The notes beneath the pieces were generated by a model, which was not told the origin of the DNA, made no database searches, and was given only the letters and a program-made list of their open reading frames with translations. Position numbers and translations under genes: made by a program. From NCBI RefSeq assembly GCF_015767635.1, contig NZ_CP065230.1, positions 1,426,001-1,490,000 on the forward strand: DNA of 64,000 nt. Direction: 5' to 3'. Within the stretch, counting starts at the first letter, position 1, and every line of letters begins with the position of its first letter. The DNA is from Halomonas sp. A40-4. Its GTDB lineage: Bacteria > Pseudomonadota > Gammaproteobacteria > Pseudomonadales > Halomonadaceae. Below, one piece after another: positions 9,525 through 20,333 of this stretch.

Positions 9525-9577
9525 GTTGGAGCGGGAAAGGAGATTCGACCGGGCTGGCGTTCCAGCTCACGACCCTC
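9525..9577 (-). pseudogene. Decayed partial tRNA-Gly copy
   Basis: Positions 9525-9548 repeat exactly the 24 bp at 9601-9624, which are the T-arm and acceptor 3' half of tRNA-Gly including CCA. The spacing is 76 bp, one tRNA gene length. A further 8 bp of the gene (CGACCCTC, 9570-9577 versus 9630-9637) is conserved beyond an insertion that holds a small CTGG/CCAG hairpin. The 5' half is unrecognisable, so this cannot make a functional tRNA. Confidence 0.75.
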
Positions 9578-9602
9578 ACTTGCTTTTCCACACAATCCAA
9601 GT

Positions 9603-9677
9603 TGGAGCGGGAAAGGAGATTCGAACTCCCGACCCTCGCCTTGGCAAGGCGATGCTCTACCGCTGAGCTATTCCCGC
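9603..9677 (-). tRNA. tRNA-Gly (GCC anticodon)
   Basis: The reverse complement begins GCGGGAATAGCTCAGCGG and has anticodon loop TTGCCAA (anticodon GCC), T-arm GAGTTCGAATCTC, acceptor GCGGGAA/TTCCCGC and encoded CCA. It is the first tRNA of the cluster after pgsA. Confidence 0.96.
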
Positions 9678-9753
9678 TCGACTCGAGGGGGAATTATACG
9701 CAACGCGTTTAGCTTGTCAATCAAACATTTCCGCTATCAGGTTGCGCGAATAT

Positions 9754-10302
9754 CTACATTGAGCGACTGAGATGAGGCCAGGCGGATTTTAAGTACTGGA
9801 TCATCGACCACAGCGTTAACATGGCCGCGGCGTAAAGAATGACCACGCCGATTTGCGCCAGCGGATGCGCAGGAGGGAAGGCAAGCAGCACCAGTATGGC
9901 GACCATCTGCAGTGTGGTTTTAAGCTTGCCGACCCAGGATACGGCGACCATGCCACGCTTGCCCATTTCCGCCATCCATTCGCGTAGTGCTGAAATGACA
10001 ATTTCGCGCCCGATGATCACCAGGGCAGGGAGCGTAAGTAGCGCCGTATCAAAGCGCTCGATCAGCAGTGCCAGGGCGACGGCGACCATCAGCTTATCGG
10101 CGACAGGGTCAAGAAATGCCCCGAAAGGCGTGGACTGATCCCAGCGACGCGCCAGGTAGCCGTCAAGCCAGTCGGTGACGGACGCCAGGGCGAACATCCC
10201 GGCGGCGATGGGCATGCTCCAACTGAAAGGCAGGTAAAACAGCACCACCAGCAGGGGAATAAACGCGATTCTTGCGAGCGTGAGTATGTTGGGTATATTC
10301 AT
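9754..10302 (-). CDS. pgsA: CDP-diacylglycerol-glycerol-3-phosphate 3-phosphatidyltransferase PgsA
   Basis: This 182-residue membrane enzyme makes phosphatidylglycerol phosphate, the committed step toward phosphatidylglycerol and cardiolipin. The CDP-alcohol phosphatidyltransferase motif is complete: Asp47-Gly48-x2-Ala51-Arg52-x8-Gly61-x3-Asp65-x3-Asp69. The start at 10302 gives MNIPNILTLARI, the family's usual N terminus. An in-frame ATG 30 bp upstream would add a non-hydrophobic leader and seems less likely. It sits between uvrC and the Gly-Cys-Leu tRNAs, exactly as in E. coli. Confidence 0.96.
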   Translation of the reverse strand: MNIPNILTLARIAFIPLLVVLFYLPFSWSMPIAAGMFALASVTDWLDGYLARRWDQSTPFGAFLDPVADKLMVAVALALLIERFDTALLTLPALVIIGREIVISALREWMAEMGKRGMVAVSWVGKLKTTLQMVAILVLLAFPPAHPLAQIGVVILYAAAMLTLWSMIQYLKSAWPHLSRSM

Positions 10303-10398
10303 CGCGGAGTGCGATCCTTGCCGTGGAGTCATGGAAACAAAGGTGTATGGCGCTATTCTATCTGCCTTGGCCTATGGCATCCATGTCCACGATGGGTT

Positions 10399-12213
10399 TT
10401 ATCCGTGGAGTGCGAGATAAATGCTCTCGGCCAGGGCTTCGCTGATACCTGGAACGCGGGCGAGTTCGGCGCGACTGGCTTTTTGTACACCTTGCAAACC
10501 ACCAAAAAAACGCAGCAGTTCTCGTCGCCGTTTGGGGCCGACCTTGGGGATGTCCTGAAGTGTCGACGTGCGTCTTGCCTTGTCGCGTTGGGCACGGTGG
10601 CCTGCAATGGCAAAGCGGTGTGATTCGTCGCGAATATGTTGGATAAGGTGCAGCGCTGGAGAAGCGGGGTCGAGGGGTAATGGATGGTCTGGCGTGTCGA
10701 GAAACACGCTTTCAAGGCCGGCTTTTCGCGTGGTGCCTTTCGCTACGCCCAGCAAGGTGATCGAGCTGATGTCCAGCGTGCTCAACACCTCGCGGGCCAT
10801 GTTCAACTGTCCCTTGCCACCGTCGACAATTAAAATATCCGGCGCTATAGCTTCGCCGTTTTTAATCCGTTTGAGCCGCCGTGTTAGCGCCTGTTGCATG
10901 GCCGCATAGTCATCACCCGCCGCCACGCCCTCAATGCGGAAATGGCGATAATCGCCCTTGCGAGGCCCTTGCTGATCAAACACCACGCACGAAGCCACGG
11001 TGGCTTCACCATGACTGTGGCTGATATCGAAGCATTCCAATCGCTGGGGTGTTTCCTCAAGCCCAAGCGCTTGTTGCAGGGCGCTGAAACGCTCGCTCAG
11101 TTGGCTCTGGTTAGCGAGCTGGGAGGCCAGTTGCTGCTCGGCGTTGGTCATGGCCAGGTGCTGCCATTGGGCACGGTGGCCGCGTACCTGACTGGTAACA
11201 CGGATGCGCTTTCCGGCGTGCTGTGAGAGTGCATCAGACAATAACTGGGCATCTTCAAGCGGATGGCTGGTGATCACCTCGCTGGGAATATTATGCGGCT
11301 GTCCCAGGTAGTACTGACTGACCACCTCGGTCAACAGCAGCTCCGGTGACAGGTCGAGATCGTTTTTGGGCATGTGATGGCGGGCGCCGAGCAAACGGCC
11401 ATCGCGAACGCTCAGCACCGAGATACCCAGTGCCCCCGGGCGCTGGGCCAGGGCGAAAATATCGGCATTGCCGCTTTCGGTATCGACAAACTGGCGCTGC
11501 TGGAGCTGACGCAATTGCTGTATCTGGTCACGAAAGCGTGCGGCTTCTTCAAAATCCAGTGCCTGGCTTGCCGCCTCCATTGAGGCGGTCAACTCCTGGG
11601 TGACATGTTCGCTTTTGCCTTCCAGGCACATCACCGCGTGTTCAACGTCGCGCTGGTAATCTTCGGCCGAAATGTAGTCCACGCAGGGGGCGCTGCAGCG
11701 CTGGATCTGATACTGCAGGCATGGACGTGACCGGTGTGCGAAGACACTGTCTTCGCAGTTACGAATGCGGAAGATCTTTTGCATCAGGGCAAGGCTTTCC
11801 CGGACGGCGCCACTGCTGGGGTAAGGCCCGAGATAGCGTCCATCACCACGCCGTTGGCGCGCCCGCTTGTATTCAAGCGCAGGGTAGGGATGGCGGTCAC
11901 TGACGAACACGAAAGGATATGACTTATCATCGCGCAGCAGGATGTTGTAGGGAGGCCGCAGTTCCTTGATCAGCGTCTGTTCGAGCAGCAGGGCTTCTGT
12001 TTCGCTACGTGTGACGGTGACCTGGACATCCGCAATGCGCCCCACCATGGCTTGGGTTTTAGCGTTGAGTTGGCCACGGAAGTAGCTTGCCAAGCGAGCT
12101 TTCAGTCGCTTCGCCTTGCCGACATAAAGGGTGTTGCCCTCTGTATCGAGCATGCGGTAAACGCCGGGAGACGTGCTTACCGTGCTTAAAAACTGTTTTG
12201 CATCAAAGGTCAT
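10399..12213 (-). CDS. uvrC: Excinuclease ABC subunit UvrC
   Basis: This 604-residue nuclease makes both incisions in nucleotide excision repair. Its parts in order are a GIY-YIG domain (SPGVYRML and LYVGKAKRLKARL, residues 14-48), a UvrB-binding UVR motif (ASQALDFEEAARFRDQI, near residue 210), the RNase H-like endonuclease core starting LECFDISHSHGEATVAS, and C-terminal tandem helix-hairpin-helix (IPKVGPKRRRELL, VPGISEALAESIY). The ATG at 12213 is chosen over an in-frame TTG two codons upstream. The regulator gene lies 47 bp upstream on the same strand. Confidence 0.97.
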   Translation of the reverse strand: MTFDAKQFLSTVSTSPGVYRMLDTEGNTLYVGKAKRLKARLASYFRGQLNAKTQAMVGRIADVQVTVTRSETEALLLEQTLIKELRPPYNILLRDDKSYPFVFVSDRHPYPALEYKRARQRRGDGRYLGPYPSSGAVRESLALMQKIFRIRNCEDSVFAHRSRPCLQYQIQRCSAPCVDYISAEDYQRDVEHAVMCLEGKSEHVTQELTASMEAASQALDFEEAARFRDQIQQLRQLQQRQFVDTESGNADIFALAQRPGALGISVLSVRDGRLLGARHHMPKNDLDLSPELLLTEVVSQYYLGQPHNIPSEVITSHPLEDAQLLSDALSQHAGKRIRVTSQVRGHRAQWQHLAMTNAEQQLASQLANQSQLSERFSALQQALGLEETPQRLECFDISHSHGEATVASCVVFDQQGPRKGDYRHFRIEGVAAGDDYAAMQQALTRRLKRIKNGEAIAPDILIVDGGKGQLNMAREVLSTLDISSITLLGVAKGTTRKAGLESVFLDTPDHPLPLDPASPALHLIQHIRDESHRFAIAGHRAQRDKARRTSTLQDIPKVGPKRRRELLRFFGGLQGVQKASRAELARVPGISEALAESIYLALHG

Positions 12214-12260
12214 AGTCAAGCGTTGCTGTCTTTATCGCCGCCCGCTGGTCAACGAGGAGA

Positions 12261-12911
12261 TCAACTTTCTGCCTGATCAAACCCCTCGACCAAATTGTGG
12301 CGTAGCGCAAGGTGGGTCAGTTCCACGTCGGTGGCCACCTGAAGCTTTTCAAACAGTCGATAGCGGTAGGTGTTGACTGTCTTGGGGCTCAGGTGCAGGC
12401 GGTCAGAAATATCCTGAACCCGCTGGCAGTTAACAATCATCAGCGCTATTTGCAGTTCGCGGTGCGACAGGTGGGCGAATGGGCTGTCTTCAGTATGGAA
12501 GTGTAACATGGCCAGGCGCTGGGCAATCTCTTGGCTGATATAACGTCGCCCATGAAAAACGTCACGAATGGCGTTCACCATTTCAGTGGCGTTGGTGCCC
12601 TTGCTCAAGAACCCGGCGGCCCCTGCTTCGAGCATGCGTCGGGCGACGTTATCCTCTAAGTAGCCGGTAAGAATCAATACCTTGATGTCTGCCATGCCAC
12701 GATGGATGCGGCGAGTGGCTTCCAGCCCACCTATGCCCGGCATGCGGATGTCCATCAGTACAATGTCGGGTCTCAACTGACGGCATTTGGAAACGGCGCT
12801 TTCACCGTCATCGGCCTCACCGACGATACGAATATCGGTTTCGTCGTTCAGTAGGTGGGCGATACTTGTTCTCACCAGATGGTGATCATCGGCAATTAAA
12901 ACGTTGATCAA
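12261..12911 (-). CDS. uvrY: Response regulator, GacA/UvrY type (LuxR family)
   Basis: This 216-residue two-component regulator has a receiver domain with acidic pocket Asp8-Asp9, phosphoacceptor Asp54 (VLMDIRMPG) and the conserved TGY near residue 90. A C-terminal LuxR-type helix-turn-helix follows (LSHRELQIALMIVN to LSPKTVNTYRYRLFEKL). Length, position next to uvrC and sequence pattern fit GacA/UvrY, which with GacS/BarA drives the small RNAs that titrate CsrA/RsmA. No such small RNA could be recognised in this window. The gene is also named gacA in pseudomonads. Confidence 0.92.
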   Translation of the reverse strand: MINVLIADDHHLVRTSIAHLLNDETDIRIVGEADDGESAVSKCRQLRPDIVLMDIRMPGIGGLEATRRIHRGMADIKVLILTGYLEDNVARRMLEAGAAGFLSKGTNATEMVNAIRDVFHGRRYISQEIAQRLAMLHFHTEDSPFAHLSHRELQIALMIVNCQRVQDISDRLHLSPKTVNTYRYRLFEKLQVATDVELTHLALRHNLVEGFDQAES

Positions 12912-13154
12912 AGGACAAGCTCCTGCATTGAAGGGTCACATTTTGCATGCGGTGGATTCCAGAAGCTGGGTCGTTGTCGCTTGCGCCCATTAGTCGTTAA
13001 AAAGCAGGCTAACTATACGATGTGACCCTGTTATGTCCTATAGAGTGCCACAGCTGTTAGTAAAGGAGAATTAGTAAGCGGTGAAATGCGTAAAACCTTG
13101 ACCAACGGCAATTGGCATCGTAGTATGCGCCTCGCTGCTGCAATGACAGCTTGT

Positions 13155-13230
13155 GGGGCCTTAGCTCAGCTGGGAGAGCGCAACACTGGCAGTGTTGAGG
13201 TCAGCGGTTCGATCCCGCTAGGCTCCACCA
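13155..13230 (+). tRNA. tRNA-Ala (GGC anticodon)
   Basis: The sequence begins GGGGCCTTAGCTCAGCTGGG and has anticodon loop CTGGCAG (anticodon GGC), T-arm CGGTTCGATCCCG, acceptor GGGGCCT/AGGCTCC and encoded CCA. It is a single-gene unit followed 12 bp later by a terminator. Confidence 0.96.
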
Positions 13231-13242
13231 TGAATATCCTAA

Positions 13243-13279
13243 AAACGCCCTATCGGCTCACCGATGGGGCGTTTTTTTT
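13243..13279 (+). terminator. Rho-independent terminator of tRNA-Ala
   Basis: ACGCCC-T-ATCGG pairs with CCGAT-G-GGGCGT around a CTCA loop and is followed by eight T residues. It also lies near the end of the convergent argF gene. Confidence 0.85.
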
Positions 13280-13311
13280 GGGCCTGTCGCAGGATGACAA
13301 TAACCGAGCCG

Positions 13312-14232
13312 CTAAGAACTCACCTTGCCAAGTAGCAAGAACTCGATCAGCGCCTTCTGAGCATGGAGACGATTACCCGCTTCCTGCCAAACCACGGCGC
13401 GTGGGTCGTCAAGTAGCGTGTGGCTGATTTCCTCGCCACGATGAGCGGGCAGGCAGTGCAAAAACAGTGCGTCAGGCTTGGCTTTATCAAGTAACGCCTC
13501 GGTGACCTGGAAGCCTGCGAAATCCGCTTCGCGCTTGGCCTGTTCTTCTTCTTGCCCCATGGAGGCCCAGACATCCGTGGTGATCAGGTCGGCGCCGTCG
13601 GCGGCGGCTTGCGGGTCGTGCAGGAGCGTCACCTGATCGCCAGCAGCTGCCATGATGTCGGCTCGTGGTTCGTACCCCTTGGGGCAGCAAATACGCAGGT
13701 GAAAGTCGAACTGGCGCGCGGCGTTGATCCAGGAGTGGCACATGTTATTACCATCACCAACCCATACCGCCGTCCGTCCCTTGACACTGCCGCGAAGCTC
13801 GGTCCAGGTCATGACATCGGCGAGCAGCTGGCAGGGGTGGTAGTCATCGCTCAGCGCGTTGATGACCGGTACGCTGCTGGCGTTGGCGTAGGTTTCCAGG
13901 CCAGCGTGAGAAAAGGTGCGAATCATTACGGCATCGACCATTTCAGCAAGCACGCGGGCGGTGTCCTCAATGGGTTCGCCGCGTCCCAACTGCGTATCAC
14001 GGGGAGAGAGAAACAGGGCGTGGCCGCCGAATTGCGCCATGGCCGTCTCGAACGAAACGCGTGTACGAGTCGATGATTTCTCGAAGATCATCGCCAGCGT
14101 GCGGTTAGGCAACGGCGTGTAGCGTGGCCCTTGCGCCTTCAGGTTGCTCTTGACCGTGATGGCACGCTGAATCAAATAGTTCAGTTCGTCGGGCGTTAAG
14201 TCCAGTAACTTCAGAAAATGGCGTGTCGCCAT
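13312..14232 (-). CDS. argF: Ornithine carbamoyltransferase
   Basis: This 306-residue enzyme condenses carbamoyl phosphate and ornithine to citrulline in arginine synthesis. The carbamoyl-phosphate site [13 protein letters not shown] is at residues 50-62, with [11 protein letters not shown] near 132 and the ornithine-site [10 protein letters not shown] loop near residue 265. Catabolic ArcB paralogues are longer and lie with arc genes; none are present, so the anabolic ArgF is preferred. Start: ATG at 14232 preceded by GGAGACTACCTTC. Confidence 0.95.
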   Translation of the reverse strand: MATRHFLKLLDLTPDELNYLIQRAITVKSNLKAQGPRYTPLPNRTLAMIFEKSSTRTRVSFETAMAQFGGHALFLSPRDTQLGRGEPIEDTARVLAEMVDAVMIRTFSHAGLETYANASSVPVINALSDDYHPCQLLADVMTWTELRGSVKGRTAVWVGDGNNMCHSWINAARQFDFHLRICCPKGYEPRADIMAAAGDQVTLLHDPQAAADGADLITTDVWASMGQEEEQAKREADFAGFQVTEALLDKAKPDALFLHCLPAHRGEEISHTLLDDPRAVVWQEAGNRLHAQKALIEFLLLGKVSS

Positions 14233-14454
14233 GAAGGTAGTCTCCGCGCAAAAACCCTATCCTAGCGATGCCCTGGGGGATGCGCAACGTGGTTGGCACG
14301 CGTAGAATGGCAGGCACCGCATAAGGTTGAGTAGTATGCTCGGGTATTAAAGTGCCATGCCTCAAGCATGCTGCATTATCCATCAATCGCCTTGAGGCTA
14401 CCCGGCGGTGCGCCGTCGAATCGACCATCGAGGCCCATCTCTATAGGAGACTGT

Positions 14455-14805
14455 ATGAGCACCACAGCCGACAATATTCAGCGTCAAATCAGTGAAAACC
14501 CGATCCTGATTTACATGAAAGGCACGCCTCAGCTGCCGCAATGTGGCTTCTCAGCCCAAACCGTGCAGGCACTGATGAGCTGTGGCGAGCGCTTTGCGTT
14601 CGTCAACGTGCTGGATAACCCGGATATTCGTGCCGAGCTGCCGAAAATTGCCAACTGGCCGACATTCCCGCAGCTGTGGGTTGAAGGTGAGCTGGTCGGT
14701 GGCTGCGATATCGTGATCGAGATGCATCAGAACGGCGAGCTGGAAACGCTGGTTAAAGAAGCAGGGCAGCGCGCCGCTGCCAATGAAAGCGGTGACAATG
14801 CCTAA
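14455..14805 (+). CDS. grxD: Monothiol glutaredoxin, Grx4 family
   Basis: This 116-residue CGFS-type glutaredoxin has its active-site Cys30 in PQCGFS; most homologues have PSCGFS or PKCGFS. Proteins of this family bind a [2Fe-2S] cluster with glutathione and pass it to target proteins, working with BolA. The glutathione-binding WPTFPQLWVEGELVGGCDI segment is intact. The start at 14455 follows AGGAGACTGT. Longer in-frame reading upstream lacks a ribosome binding site and similarity. Confidence 0.95.
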   Translation: MSTTADNIQRQISENPILIYMKGTPQLPQCGFSAQTVQALMSCGERFAFVNVLDNPDIRAELPKIANWPTFPQLWVEGELVGGCDIVIEMHQNGELETLVKEAGQRAAANESGDNA

Positions 14806-14913
14806 CGGGTTTGCCTGGCCCGTTGGGTAGACGGTTGGCGGGTCGTGGCGCAGTCGCTAGAATAACGTTTTATCTTGGCTCTGAAGCCACACCGCCCAAG
14901 GATGTCATGCTCA

Positions 14914-16794
<1,881 letters not shown>

Positions 16795-16830
16795 CGCTGT
16801 GCGATCCACTGATGATTGGAGAGTCTTACC

Positions 16831-17157
16831 ATGATGAAAGGCGGCATGGGCAACTTGATGAAACAAGCCCAAGAGATGCAGGAAAAAATGCAGCGTGCCC
16901 AGGAAGAAGTGGCCGAGGCAGAAGTATTGGGCGAAGCCGGGGCCGGCATGGTCAAGGTGACCATGAATGGCCGTCATGACGTGATTTCGGTCGATATCGA
17001 CCAGAGCGTCATGCAGGAAGACAAAGAACTGCTGGAAGATCTACTGGCCGCTGCCGTCAACGATGCAGTGCGCAAAGTCGAGGTCAGTTCGAAAGCCAAA
17101 ATGGAAGAAGCCACTGCCGGGCTCGACCTGCCCCCCGGCTTCAAAATGCCATTTTAA
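16831..17157 (+). CDS. ybaB: YbaB/EbfC nucleoid-associated protein
   Basis: This 108-residue protein belongs to the YbaB/EbfC DNA-binding family. It has the N-terminal [19 protein letters not shown] helix and the central [17 protein letters not shown] strand region. These dimers bind DNA with tweezer-like arms and influence nucleoid structure and some gene expression. The start ATG at 16831 follows GGAGA by 8 nt. The gene lies between dnaX and recR, the standard order, and its stop is followed at once by the recR start. Confidence 0.95.
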   Translation: MMKGGMGNLMKQAQEMQEKMQRAQEEVAEAEVLGEAGAGMVKVTMNGRHDVISVDIDQSVMQEDKELLEDLLAAAVNDAVRKVEVSSKAKMEEATAGLDLPPGFKMPF

Positions 17158-17766
17158 ATGATGCGGTTTTCTCCGCTAGTCGAGCAACTGATGGAGGCTT
17201 TTCGCGTCTTGCCGGGCGTGGGGCCCAAAACAGCACAGCGAATGGCCATGCACCTGCTGGAAAGGGACCGCCCCGGCGGCCAGAAACTGGCGTCCACCAT
17301 CCAGCAGGCGATTGACGAAGTCGGCTACTGTCGGCGTTGTCGAACGCTGACAGAAGCCGATATTTGCGCGTTGTGTGAAAGCCCGCGACGTCATGATCAC
17401 CTGCTATGCGTGGTGGAATCACCTGCCGATCAATTGGCGATTGAAGAAGCCGGTGGTTTTCAGGGTCGCTATTTCGTCCTTCACGGCCACCTGTCGCCGC
17501 TGGATGGTATTGGACCTGATGCCATCGGTCTGGATGTGCTTGAAGCTCGTGTCGCGGAAGGTCAAATCAGCGAAGTGGTGCTTGCCACCAACCCCACGGT
17601 GGAGGGCGAAGCCACCGCACACTACATTGCTGCCTTGCTGGCGAATCATGGTGTGACGCTATCGCGGCTCGCCTACGGTGTCCCCATGGGCGGTGAGCTG
17701 GAGTACGTAGACGGCGGCACGCTTAGCCGAGCGTTCAACGGCCGTCAGCCGTTCAGTAGTGAATAA
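17158..17766 (+). CDS. recR: Recombination mediator RecR
   Basis: This 202-residue RecFOR-pathway protein helps load RecA on gapped DNA. A helix-hairpin-helix ([13 protein letters not shown], residues 18-30) is followed by a C4 zinc finger (Cys58, Cys61, Cys70, Cys73) and a Toprim domain ([15 protein letters not shown], then GRYFVLHG). The ATG directly abuts the ybaB stop, so it is translationally coupled. A second ATG follows immediately; either may be used. Confidence 0.96.
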   Translation: MMRFSPLVEQLMEAFRVLPGVGPKTAQRMAMHLLERDRPGGQKLASTIQQAIDEVGYCRRCRTLTEADICALCESPRRHDHLLCVVESPADQLAIEEAGGFQGRYFVLHGHLSPLDGIGPDAIGLDVLEARVAEGQISEVVLATNPTVEGEATAHYIAALLANHGVTLSRLAYGVPMGGELEYVDGGTLSRAFNGRQPFSSE

Positions 17767-17815
17767 CTTATCTTAAGCAAGCGCTCAGGCGGTTGTGTGA
17801 ACAGGGAATAGACTT

Positions 17816-18949
17816 TTGTCCTCATTTCAACCCGCTGACATCAGCTGGATTGCCTCGCCGCAGGCTCTTGATGACGCCTGCCAGCAGGTGGCCGATGCCC
17901 CTGTCATTGCGTTGGATACGGAGTTTTTCCGCGAGAAAACGTTTTTTCCCATCCCGGCGCTAATCCAGTTCAGTGCGGGTGAGCATGCGTTTCTGATCGA
18001 TCCGCTGGCAACGCCTTGTACCGATGCCTTTCGAGCATTGCTGCAGAACCAAGCAATCAAGCTGCTGCATGCCTGCAGTGAAGACCTGGAAGTGTTTCAA
18101 ATCTGGGCAGGTGTCTTGCCAAGCCCGTTGATCGATACCCAGGTGGCACAGGGGTTTCTGGGTGAAAATCCCAGTATGGGATACCAGAAGCTGGTTGAGG
18201 CCTGGGTGGGTAGAACCCTGCCCAAGGAAGAAACCCGCTCCAACTGGCTGGAACGACCATTGTCCTCCGCGCAGTGTGAATATGCCGCTCTGGACGTTAT
18301 TTACCTGCTCGATGTATGGGCAAAACAGCGTGAGCAGCTTGAGCACCTTGACCGGTTTGCCTGGCTGGAGAGCGACTGCCGCCAACTGATCGACCAGGCA
18401 GGCCGCAGTGATGACAACGACACACAGTGGTACACCCGGCAACGCCAGCTATGGCGACTTACCGCCCCTCAGCTGAAAGCGTATCAGTTGATGACCACCT
18501 GGCGGGAAGGCGAGACCCGTCGTCGCGACATACCGCGCAACTGGTTGATAAGCGATAAACACTTGATGGCCATCGCCGAGGCGATGCCCGCCAATCGCTA
18601 TGAACTGGCCCGTGTTGAAGGTATGACACCACCGCTGGTCAAGAAGGAGGGTGATGCTCTGCTGGGATTCGTCAAGCAGGCCCAGCATACGCCCAGCGAA
18701 GTATTGCCCACGCCCTGGCCGGATCCGATGCAGCCAGCTTTCAAGCATCGGTTCAAGGCGTTAAAGAAAGTGGTTAAAGGCCACGCTGATGAACTGGGAC
18801 TTGCGCCTGAGGTTTTGCTGCGCCGCCGTGATCTCGAGGCGTTGGTCATGCAATCGCTGGCGGGGACACCGTTAACCCTTCCCACCGGTTGGCGAGGTGA
18901 GCGGCTGAATGATGATCTGACGAAGGCGTTGGAGGCGCAAGCTGAGTGA
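17816..18949 (+). CDS. rnd: Ribonuclease D
   Basis: This 377-residue 3'-5' exoribonuclease trims tRNA and other small RNA precursors. The DEDD-type catalytic motif I is Asp34-Thr-Glu36 in VIALDTEFFRE; the later motif II LLHACSEDLEVF and motif III YAALDVIYLL are visible, followed by the helical HRDC domain. Translation starts at a TTG (17816) with AGGGAA upstream and no better ATG nearby, consistent with the weak start of E. coli rnd (UUG). The 3' end overlaps ycgL by 4 bp. Confidence 0.95.
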   Translation: MSSFQPADISWIASPQALDDACQQVADAPVIALDTEFFREKTFFPIPALIQFSAGEHAFLIDPLATPCTDAFRALLQNQAIKLLHACSEDLEVFQIWAGVLPSPLIDTQVAQGFLGENPSMGYQKLVEAWVGRTLPKEETRSNWLERPLSSAQCEYAALDVIYLLDVWAKQREQLEHLDRFAWLESDCRQLIDQAGRSDDNDTQWYTRQRQLWRLTAPQLKAYQLMTTWREGETRRRDIPRNWLISDKHLMAIAEAMPANRYELARVEGMTPPLVKKEGDALLGFVKQAQHTPSEVLPTPWPDPMQPAFKHRFKALKKVVKGHADELGLAPEVLLRRRDLEALVMQSLAGTPLTLPTGWRGERLNDDLTKALEAQAE

Positions 18950-19251
18950 GCGATAAACTGTTGTGTGAGATTTTCAAAAGCTCGCGTAAAGAGGAGATGT
19001 ATCTTTACGTTGATAAGCGTCAGGGACTCACGCATGTCCCCGAACCGCTACTGACGTCGTTTGGCAAACCCCAGGCGTTGCTCACCATGATCTTGACCGC
19101 TGATAAAAAGCTGGCGCGTGCCAGTGCTGCAGACATCATCGAGGCGATTGATTCCCAAGGTTTTTATCTGCAGATGCCGCCTGGCAATGAAACGAACTTG
19201 TTGACCGAGCACTTGGCCCAGCAGCGTTCCGGCAACCCGTCAGGCGAATGA
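18946..19251 (+). CDS. YcgL-domain protein
   Basis: This 101-residue protein of the YcgL (DUF709) family has the typical N terminus CEIFKSSRKEEMYLYVDK and FGKP...LTMILTADKKLAR. The fold is known but not the function. It starts with GTG inside the rnd stop (4-bp overlap) and overlaps the next gene by 4 bp, forming a tightly coupled rnd-ycgL-acpH unit. RNase D-YcgL neighbourhood is frequent in gammaproteobacteria and hints at an RNA-linked role, which remains inference. Confidence 0.9.
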   Translation: MSDKLLCEIFKSSRKEEMYLYVDKRQGLTHVPEPLLTSFGKPQALLTMILTADKKLARASAADIIEAIDSQGFYLQMPPGNETNLLTEHLAQQRSGNPSGE

Positions 19252-19841
19252 ATTTTCTGGCCCACGCCTGGCTTGCCCGCGACGGCAGTGATGACTTTCT
19301 CTACGGCAACCTGATTGCCGATGGCGTAAAAGGTCGCGATCTGGCCGCCTGGCCTGATGATACGGCACTGGGGATCCGTCACCACCGCCGTGTGGATGCC
19401 TGGGTGGATGGGCATCCATGCGTCAAGGCGGCGTTACGTCGGTCGCCTCCCGCTCAGCGACGCTTTATGGGTATTGCATTGGATATTGTCTGGGACCACT
19501 TTCTCTCCCTTGAGTCCCATGCCGACGACTCGCAGCCGGTATTGATCGAGCGGTGCTATCGACTGCTGAATGAGCGTTCCGCGCCTGACCGTCTGGCCCC
19601 CATGGTGGAGCCCTTGATCTCCCACGACTGGCTGCGCCGCTATGCCGATTTTGATTTTACCTGCCAGGCCATTGCCGGCGTTGGCAGGCGGCTTTCGGGA
19701 CCCAATCGGCTGGCGGAGCTTGTCCCATGGCTGCACGAGGATTACGCTCGATTGAAGAGCGATTTTGATGAACTCTGGCCCGCGCTTTTTGATGCGCTAG
19801 GTACCGAGCGTCGTTTCCCAACGCATACGAGTAGCAAGTGA
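19248..19841 (+). CDS. acpH: Acyl carrier protein phosphodiesterase (AcpH)
   Basis: This 197-residue protein belongs to the AcpH (DUF479) HD-like family. It starts MNFLAHAWLA and has GNLIADGVKGRDL and the metal-binding histidines in GIRHHRRVDAWVD. AcpH removes 4'-phosphopantetheine from holo-ACP. It overlaps ycgL by 4 bp and precedes ycgN by 10 bp, so all four genes from rnd likely share one transcript. Confidence 0.9.
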   Translation: MNFLAHAWLARDGSDDFLYGNLIADGVKGRDLAAWPDDTALGIRHHRRVDAWVDGHPCVKAALRRSPPAQRRFMGIALDIVWDHFLSLESHADDSQPVLIERCYRLLNERSAPDRLAPMVEPLISHDWLRRYADFDFTCQAIAGVGRRLSGPNRLAELVPWLHEDYARLKSDFDELWPALFDALGTERRFPTHTSSK

Positions 19842-19851
19842 AGGTGATCCA

Positions 19852-20307
19852 ATGACAGGCGCGTTACGTGAGCGCTTTTGGGAGCGTTATACGCTGGAAG
19901 AATTGACCACGCCCGAGTGGGAGGCACTCTGTGACGGCTGCGGGCAGTGCTGTCTGTTGAAGCTGCACGATGAGGAGAGCCAGGAGCTGGCCGTGCTCAA
20001 TGTGGCCTGTCGGCTGCTGGATACCCACAGTTGCCAATGCAGCGATTACGAAAATCGTTTTGATTTCGTCCCCGACTGCACTCAGCTAACCCCCGAACTG
20101 GTGAAAGAATTCACCTGGCTGCCGTCAACCTGTGGCTACCGGCGCGTCGCCGAAGGGCGAAAGCTGGCTGGCTGGCATCCGTTACTCAGCAACGATGCCG
20201 AGCGAGTCCATCGCAAAGGGGTGAGCGTGAGAAGCTATGCGGTTTCGCAAGATGATGTTCCCGAAAACCAGTTGGAATCCCACATCATCGCCGTATTACC
20301 CATGTAA
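19852..20307 (+). CDS. YcgN-family cysteine cluster protein
   Basis: This 151-residue protein of the YcgN/UPF0260 family has the N-terminal cysteine cluster Cys27, Cys30, Cys33, Cys34 (CDGCGQCC) and further cysteines at CRLLDTHSCQC and DCTQL. That pattern resembles a metal-binding CxxCxxxxC family protein. The substrate is unknown. It is last in the rnd operon and converges with the minus-strand peptidase gene. Confidence 0.9.
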   Translation: MTGALRERFWERYTLEELTTPEWEALCDGCGQCCLLKLHDEESQELAVLNVACRLLDTHSCQCSDYENRFDFVPDCTQLTPELVKEFTWLPSTCGYRRVAEGRKLAGWHPLLSNDAERVHRKGVSVRSYAVSQDDVPENQLESHIIAVLPM

Positions 20308-20333
20308 CATGCCTTCCTTGGCATCGCTGTGTC

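Noticed and set aside
14804..14824. AACGGG/CCCGTT hairpin after grxD
   Set aside because: Short stem without a T-run, too weak to call a terminator.
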